Origin: Adenanthera pavonina
Lineage: Eukaryota; Streptophyta; Magnoliopsida; Fabales; Fabaceae
Assembly (NCBI GenBank): GCA_026686845.1
Contig: JAIVEN010000006.1
Location: forward strand, 32,472,501-32,536,500
Reading direction: 5' to 3'
Length of the DNA: 64,000 nucleotides
Shown piece after piece: positions 58,399 through 64,000 of the stretch (position 1 is its first letter; each line of letters opens with the position of its first letter). Position numbers and translations under genes: made by a program. The notes beneath the pieces are model-generated. The model was not told the origin of the DNA. It saw only the letters and a list, made by a program, of their open reading frames with translations, and made no database searches.

Positions 58399-59290
58399 TG
58401 TAAAAACATGAGGCTACTACCAACAAATTCACATGAACAAAATGAGGAGTTAAATGAATTTGCTGAGTGGATCATTTCCATAGGTGATGGAACAATTACA
58501 GCTGACATTGAAGGAGAGGCAGAAATCACAATTCCACGTGATCTCCTTTTGTGGTGCTCATGTGACCCTATCAAGTGTATAGTTGACTTCACGTATCTAG
58601 ATTTAATTGATTCTCTTAGTGATTTATCTTATTTTAGAGATAAAGCAATATTGGCACCTACACTTAATGTAGTAGATGAGGTTAATGAGTACATATTATC
58701 CATGATTCCTGGTGATGAGGTATTGTATCTGAGTTTTGATAGCGTCGGCAAACAAGATGGGATCGTGAATTCAATGGATGATCTATACTCTACAGAGTTC
58801 TTAAACTCAATTTCTATGTCTGGTGTGCCAAATCATGCTTTGAAACTTAAAGTTGGTGCTCCTATCATGCTATTGAGAAATATTGATAAATCACTTGGTC
58901 TTTGTAATGGAACACGTCTAATAGTGACTCAGATTGGAAAGCATGTATTGGAAGCACAAATGATGTCAGGATCAAATGCTGGGATGAAGGTATATATTCC
59001 AAGAATTGACATGTCTCCATCTGACTCTATACTTCCATTCACACTTCGCCAAAGACAGTGTCCGATCATGTTGTCATTTGCAATGGCCATTAACAAAAGT
59101 CAGGGCCAGAGCTTGGTTAGTGTTGGATTATATTTCCGAGACCAGTTTTCACACATGATCAACTTTATGTTGCTGCGTCTCGTGTGTGGAGTAAACAAGG
59201 ATTGAAGATGTTAATTCTTGATACAGATGGTAACCCTACGGACAAAACATCTAATGTACTTTATAGGAAAATTTTCAATAATTTAGTATA
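58399..59290 (+). pseudogene. Helitron PIF1-type helicase, carboxy-terminal half
   Basis: The homology begins KNMRLL at 58399 and continues in one open frame (ATG 58408) to 59205. Visible blocks: FAEWIISIGDGT, RAILAPTLNVVDEVN-like region (DKAILAPTLN, VNEYIL), GVPNHALKLKVGAPIMLLRN, GLCNGTRLIV, and AMAINKSQGQSL. A one-base shift near 59140 moves the last motif (LYVAASRV, GLKMLILD) to another frame, ending in TAA at 59290. PIF1-type helicases unwind DNA for rolling-circle transposition. The Walker A half is missing. Confidence 0.88.
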
Positions 59291-59325
59291 AGCACTTCAT
59301 TCATATATATATATAACTATACAAT

Positions 59326-60175
59326 CAGTGGCGGTCCTACAATGGAGTTGGGAAGGACCCTCGCCCCCCTTAACCTCTAGGCCTTTCCCTTATATATATA
59401 TATATATATATAACATTCACTGCACACACATACACACAGTAATATATTATCTTTGGCCCCTCCCTCTCCCTTCACACCGATAACCCTCACTTTATATATA
59501 TATATATATATATAATATACATTACACATACAGAATAAATAGATATATAATATATTATTCATATATTTAAAAAGAAATAAAATATATTTTATTAGTATAT
59601 TAAAATATTTTTGTTATTAACTAATATTAACTTTTCATTAAAAAATATCCTCAATATATATATTGTACATGTTAATTCATTTTTGTATGGAATTGTTTAG
59701 ATTTAGTTATCACATAAATACATTCGCATAAATACAGATGTAATTTTGTTATTTAATTTACATATATTATAATACTAATTAAGAGTTGTTTAAGTATGTT
59801 AAACATATAATTTTTAAATTATCTATATATTGATTTATTTTTATAAAATTTGAGGATTTATCCTAATTTTTTGTTCAAATTATCAATGTGCAACATCATA
59901 TAAATATATTGAAAATACAAACTTTTAATATATTTTTTTATTTGTCCTTGAAATTAATATATTACATAAATGATTCCACTGTATATATTCTCTAAAACAT
60001 TAAAACATTATATGATTATACATAATTTATCATTTCATACTTTTTTAAGTAACAAAATTATTTTGAAATGCTAATTATAATAAATATTAAAAAATTAAAT
60101 TAATAATGCAAAAGATATAACATTTTTAAAAAATTCCTCCCCTCCCCCCCCCACAAATAATGTCTGGGCTGTCTA
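59326..60175. mobile_element. hAT-like element nested in the Helitron, 850 bp
   Basis: Perfect 8-bp duplications TATACAAT at 59318-59325 and 60176-60183. The left end CAGTGGCGGTCCTAC resembles plant hAT termini of the CAGTGGCGGA type; the right end, on the minus strand TAGACAGCCCAGACA, pairs only weakly. G/C homopolymer runs lie near both ends, with an AT-rich core containing (TA)n tracts at 59395 and 59494. No coding frame. Confidence 0.78.
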
Positions 60176-60376
60176 TATACAATTGTTAATGTTTGTTTAT
60201 GAATCGTAAGAACATATTGATCTTTTTTTTTTCTCCTTTACAATATTTGGCTACATACAACATGCAATTCCATAAATTGGCATCCCTCTCCCATTTTTTC
60301 ACTATTAATTTTCCTTAAAAGTATTGGATGGTGAATTAGTAAGAATAGCCCGTGCAATGCACGGGTCATTAACTAG

Positions 60377-63049
60377 TTATAATTCAAAAGACCATAGTTA
60401 AGCTTACATTTACATATATATATTTTGTAGAAATTTTAGTAGAGTTTCCCTCGTAAATAGGACCTCCTGAAAGTTCTACAACTGCTTTACCAAATAAAAT
60501 ATAATAAAAGGAGCTCCTCTCCACAACAATATATATATATATCAATACATCAAAAGGCAATGATTTTGCCTATAAATCTTGTGAAGCATATAAAAACTAA
60601 ATACAAAAGTTGCGATAACAAGTTACAAGCTTTACATCTAATTCAATTTGTCTAAAAGAGTGATCAAAAGCTTCCTAGCAGCCGAAGATGCCTTTCAAGG
60701 ATCTACCGAAGGGGCAGGGTCAACTCTACAATCTGAGGCCAAAATATATTTACCTGTAAATAACGTTCCAAAGTAGAAATATTCACATTAAAGACAAGGT
60801 AAATAAAATAATTGAAATTTTAACAATAAGTGTAAATAAACTTGAAACAAAAATCGAACCATACAAAGTGGCCATCTCAAATCATATACAAGGAAGTTTT
60901 ATTTTAACTAAAATTTGATAGAGCCATAACAATTTTTTAATTAACTATTTATCATAAAAGTAACATAATTAGGAATAAAAAGAGTCAATGTATGAGCACA
61001 GAAAACATGATATAAGAATCATCATTTGAAATTTAAATAAAGAATAAAACATTTACTAAGAGGACCCAAACAGAACGAAGAAATAGGCATGGAGACACAG
61101 TCCACGAGAGTAAGTAACTAATCCAACATGGTTATAAGCCACGAAAATTGGCGTGAGTACAATGCTCACAAAAATCTATTCCTCCATTCCATGTGTGTTG
61201 GCCGACACACAAGACTAGCATCTCCTATACGTACACCCTGCTAGTTGAGTGTTAACCATGGTGCCCCAAGGACTAATGGAACTGCCGTTAGCAACCAGCA
61301 TTCTGTACTCGGTCCCTTGAAACCTTTACAGCATGCATAGAATACAAATACTCTTATAGTTTAATGGTCCATAATACAAGAAGCATAAATAATAACTATA
61401 AAATCATTTTATCCATTCCATACGTGTACAAATATCGGTCAAACAAATGGATGAAGCTTAAATGAGTAAACTCTAAATCTTTACAAAGCATTTGCATAAC
61501 ATTTGTCAAAATATAACACTTTCTAACTATTATATTATAGGTAAAAATCATTAAAATTTATTTAGGATTAAATTTAATAAAACAAACATTAATGCAAATT
61601 TGTAGTGGGACGTTATTTACTTACCTGATATGCTTCCCACATACAACAATAACTCAATAGAGAATCCCATAGAACTTATTCGTATAGGCACCTATGTACT
61701 CAAAAGAAAATCATTTAATATATGATTTAATACAAATAACTTCATAAAATTATCATATTACTTGTTTATCCATATTACTTAAGGAAATTAAAGCTTCCCC
61801 TTTTTCTTACCCATCAATTCCCAAACTTTTGTCATTATAATAATTTAATCTCCATATAAATAAAGTACTTCTTTCAACTATAATAAGTGCAAATACAGTT
61901 CCATTTAAAATGGTCTCCTTTGCAATAATCATCAAGTTTATGTACTAAATTTTATAACTCCCAACTTAATTCTCATCATCATAAATTTAAAAGTTTTAAG
62001 TTTTAAATAATATATATATTTTTTCCCATGTTCTACAAGAAACTTGAGTAAGTTATATATATATATATATATACTACAAGTTAACTAATGATTCTCCAAC
62101 TATAATTACTCATTATAGTTAAAACACCTTTGTCAAGCATTTAGACAAACATCCACTGTGCATACAACTTCAAGCTACTAATATACCAAATCTCCAACCA
62201 AATAACTATCATGTAACATTTAGAGTTTCACAACATCTCCCTATAAATCTATTTATGTTGATTAGTTTAAAAACCCCAAATTTTCCAATATTTCTAAGCT
62301 TGAAAGGAAAAGAAAAAAAAAATCAGACTTTTCCATCTCAATCCTACATCAAATGAAACAAGAAAATTTCATCAATGAATTAGCTATCACAAAAATAAAC
62401 TTTTTTACTTCAATTTTTAGCTATCTTTACTTTTCCCTTCCCCTGTATTCACGCACTGGTGGCAGTTTAAAAAAAAAGAAAGAAAAAGTCAGCCCATATA
62501 CACTCTTGCACCACATGAAATGGACAGCAAGTGAAGGGAGAAGGATGATGCAACAAAAAGAAAACATAGAAAAGAAGTCAATGCAACAAAGTGGAAGAAG
62601 AGAGAAGAGAAAAAAAACATACCACTAGCACACCCTTGGAAACGCACAACTCAACAAAAGGAAGAAGGGAAAATGACGCAAAACAAATGGAGAATATGAC
62701 CAGATGTCATGGAATAGAAAGAAGGGCGACACCAAAGAAAGAAAGAAGAATGGAGATGAAGTCGATGATGGTGAGGATAAGGAAATTTCTCCAGAGCATG
62801 AGTAAGATTTTTTTTCCTCCTTTGGCCTTGTAGTTCCCAATTAAAAGAGAGTAGGGAGAATTTAAATGGTAAAATGACAAAAAGCCCAATATCATTACGA
62901 AGAAAAGGAAGGATATTTTAGTAATTCTATAAAAATTTAGAGTTGAAAAATTCTGTTTTAAATACTATATTATTTTAATTAATTAAAAATTTTTAACCAA
63001 TTTTATTATTTAATAATCTATTTTAGAAATTCTTTATTTTAAGGTCATT
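60377..63049. other. Intergenic sequence, mostly AT-rich, with an unassigned GC-richer patch
   Basis: 61040-61330 is GC-richer and lacks frames or element ends I recognise. 62430-62830 is strongly purine-rich on the + strand and gives only spurious frames. A GGTCATTACA at ~63043-63052 looks like the end of a Ty3-type LTR, but no start was identified. Confidence 0.35.
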
Positions 63050-63431
63050 ACATATGGAGATGGATCATAGTGACAAGAGCTGGTTATATGGGTTTCCAAG
63101 ATGACATCATAGCATAAGGAACAGAAGGGCTATGTGGAAATTACGAGAGGGAGGGATGAAGGAATAAAGGAGAGGGGACCAATTAGGAGAGGGCATGATG
63201 GATGAACGTTCTTCTCTCTAAACAATATTCCCTCTGTGATTTCTGACAAATTTGTAGACTCTTTCTTTCTTCTACTTTTTTGTATTGTTTCCTTTTCTCT
63301 GATATTTTAGTGGATGTTAGAATATTATCATTGTAACTTCAGTATTTATGACCTTATTGTGAGATAATATCATAATTCGTCCTTTCTATCACATTCCGTT
63401 TGGTTGATATCAATATAGGCTCTTGAGATCA
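63050..63431 (+). repeat. Probable end of the 5' LTR of a Ty3/gypsy element
   Basis: This stretch precedes a primer-site-like sequence and gag. It includes pyrimidine-rich TTTCTTTCTTCTAC stretches as in many LTR R/U5 regions and ends near GAGATCA (63426-63432). The left border is unknown. Confidence 0.4.
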
Positions 63432-63440
63432 TAAAACTTT

Positions 63441-63458
63441 TGGTGCTCTCATTGAGAA
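63441..63458 (+). other. Ty3/gypsy primer binding site candidate
   Basis: TGGTGCTCTCATTGAG is the style of primer site seen just before gag in many plant Ty3/gypsy elements. It ends two bases before the gag ATG. Confidence 0.55.
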
Positions 63459-63459
63459 A

Positions 63460-64000
63460 ATGGTGGAAGGAACGCAAACGAAGGAACTAGTAATGGACTT
63501 TAAGAAAATGCAAGAGCATTTGGAACAACTTGAATCGTCAGCTGATAGGCATATGGAACAAATAGAGAAACTGGTGGAAACGTTAGCCACAACTTCGGAT
63601 AATCGAATAGACAGATTGGAGAAATTGCTAGAATTCATGACTCGGGCGATGGACAATATCAACAAAAATGTAGATCAGACATCGTCAACTGGCGGCAAAA
63701 ATGGTGATAGTCAAAACTCCGTGATGGTTTTAGGGGTTTTTCAAACATTGCAGATGAAACAAGGAAAGCTTGATTTCCCAAGATTTGACGGAACTGATCC
63801 CTCACCTGGATTTTCAGAGCAGAGGAATTTTTTGCTTTTTATGAAGTATCAGATGCACAATGAATCACCATTGAAGTTACAAACATGGAAGGCTTTGTGG
63901 TACCATTGTTTCAAATGATGCAGAAGGCTAGACAGATTTCTTCATGGACTGTAGTGGCTAAAGCTATTGAGGAATAATTTAGACCCTCGAGATTTGAGAA
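63460..64000 (+). pseudogene. Ty3/gypsy gag, 5' part, frameshifted and cut by the window end
   Basis: It starts at ATG 63460. The first ~75 residues are a heptad-rich coiled coil (LEQLESSADRHMEQIEKL, RIDRLEKLLEFM). Then KLDFPRFDGTDP, a hallmark of plant gypsy gag, occurs near 63765-63800. A shift just after it moves the continuation (WIFRAEEFFAFYEV, MQKARQISSWTVVAKAI) to another frame, and TAA near 63976 interrupts it again. The capsid (Retrotrans_gag) pattern is clear. The rest of the element lies beyond the window. Confidence 0.8.

Larger units (their letters stand above)
58399..60376 (+). mobile_element. 3' part of a Helitron
   Basis: The terminus is diagnostic: hairpin CCCGTGCA-A-TGCACGGG (60349-60365), then seven bases and CTAG (60373-60376) followed by T. 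The helicase remnant is in the matching orientation upstream. The 5' end (TC next to a target A) could not be placed; the Rep domain and the first helicase motifs are not seen, so the element is probably truncated or rearranged at its left. Confidence 0.85.

Noticed and set aside
59326..59560. (TA)n and (CA)-type runs read as an open frame on the minus strand
   Set aside because: Simple-sequence translation of Ile/Tyr repeats inside a hAT element, not a gene.
62353..62895. Overlapping Lys/Arg/Glu-rich and Phe/Leu-rich frames on both strands
   Set aside because: The sequence is purine-rich on one strand, so long frames arise by composition; no motif was found.
1..64000. CRISPR arrays, bacterial operons, tRNA or rRNA genes
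   Set aside because: The sequence is plant nuclear DNA; the only tRNA-like matches are short primer sites next to LTRs, and the repeats found lack CRISPR spacing.

Overview
This is a 64 kb piece of a flowering-plant (probably eudicot) nuclear genome. The base composition is AT-rich, genes are sparse and broken, and most of the identifiable sequence is transposable elements: Ty1/copia and Ty3/gypsy retrotransposons, an RTE-type LINE, a Mutator-like element, hAT, CACTA and Stowaway-like DNA transposons, and a Helitron. No gene is certainly intact. The only two host-type loci are an unrecognised nuclear-looking protein gene near 27.2-28.1 kb and a decayed DUF604 (fringe-like glycosyltransferase) gene spread over 44.6-56.9 kb.

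Region 1 (1-24.3 kb) holds two members of one copia family, one inside the other. Element A (+ strand, 739-24275) is old and heavily mutated. Element B (- strand, 1690-13632, nearly 12 kb) sits in A's 5' LTR and is flanked by the perfect 5-bp target duplication CATAT. Both have LTRs of about 1.5-1.75 kb, an initiator-Met tRNA primer site, gag with one CCHC knuckle, a second CCHC knuckle downstream, a copia-order pol (protease, integrase, RT, RNase H), and a large third ORF between pol and the 3' LTR. LTRs and the pol-ORF3 spacer are packed with short TTCGTCTG/CAGACGAA and ATTCGAAT motifs, and a second polypurine tract lies inside the end of ORF3. Layout and size suggest a Sirevirus-like lineage with an unusual third gene.

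Region 2 (24.3-36 kb) contains a possible Ty3-type LTR, the host-like gene on the minus strand, CACTA-like subterminal repeats, a tandem duplication split by a 547-bp hAT-like element with a perfect 8-bp duplication, a degenerate ~73-bp repeat array split by an RTE LINE with 15-bp target duplications, and a CACTA transposase fragment.

Region 3 (36-44.5 kb) is mostly AT-rich sequence with a Stowaway-like MITE, a direct duplication separated by a GC-richer LTR-like block, and a LINE-type RNase H fragment.

Region 4 (44.5-57 kb) is the DUF604 pseudogene on the minus strand. Its amino-terminal exon is at 56.3-56.9 kb and its carboxy-terminal exon at 44.6-45.1 kb. The ~10.5 kb between them is read here as one intron filled with a hAT element, a ~6 kb Mutator-like element with its own broken transposase gene, and three consecutive MITEs. 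A further hAT element is inserted in the coding exon itself.

Region 5 (57-64 kb) has a ~360-bp-period tandem repeat, the helicase end and hairpin-CTAG terminus of a Helitron with an 850-bp hAT element nested in it, unassigned AT-rich sequence, and the start (primer site and gag) of a Ty3/gypsy element that runs off the window.
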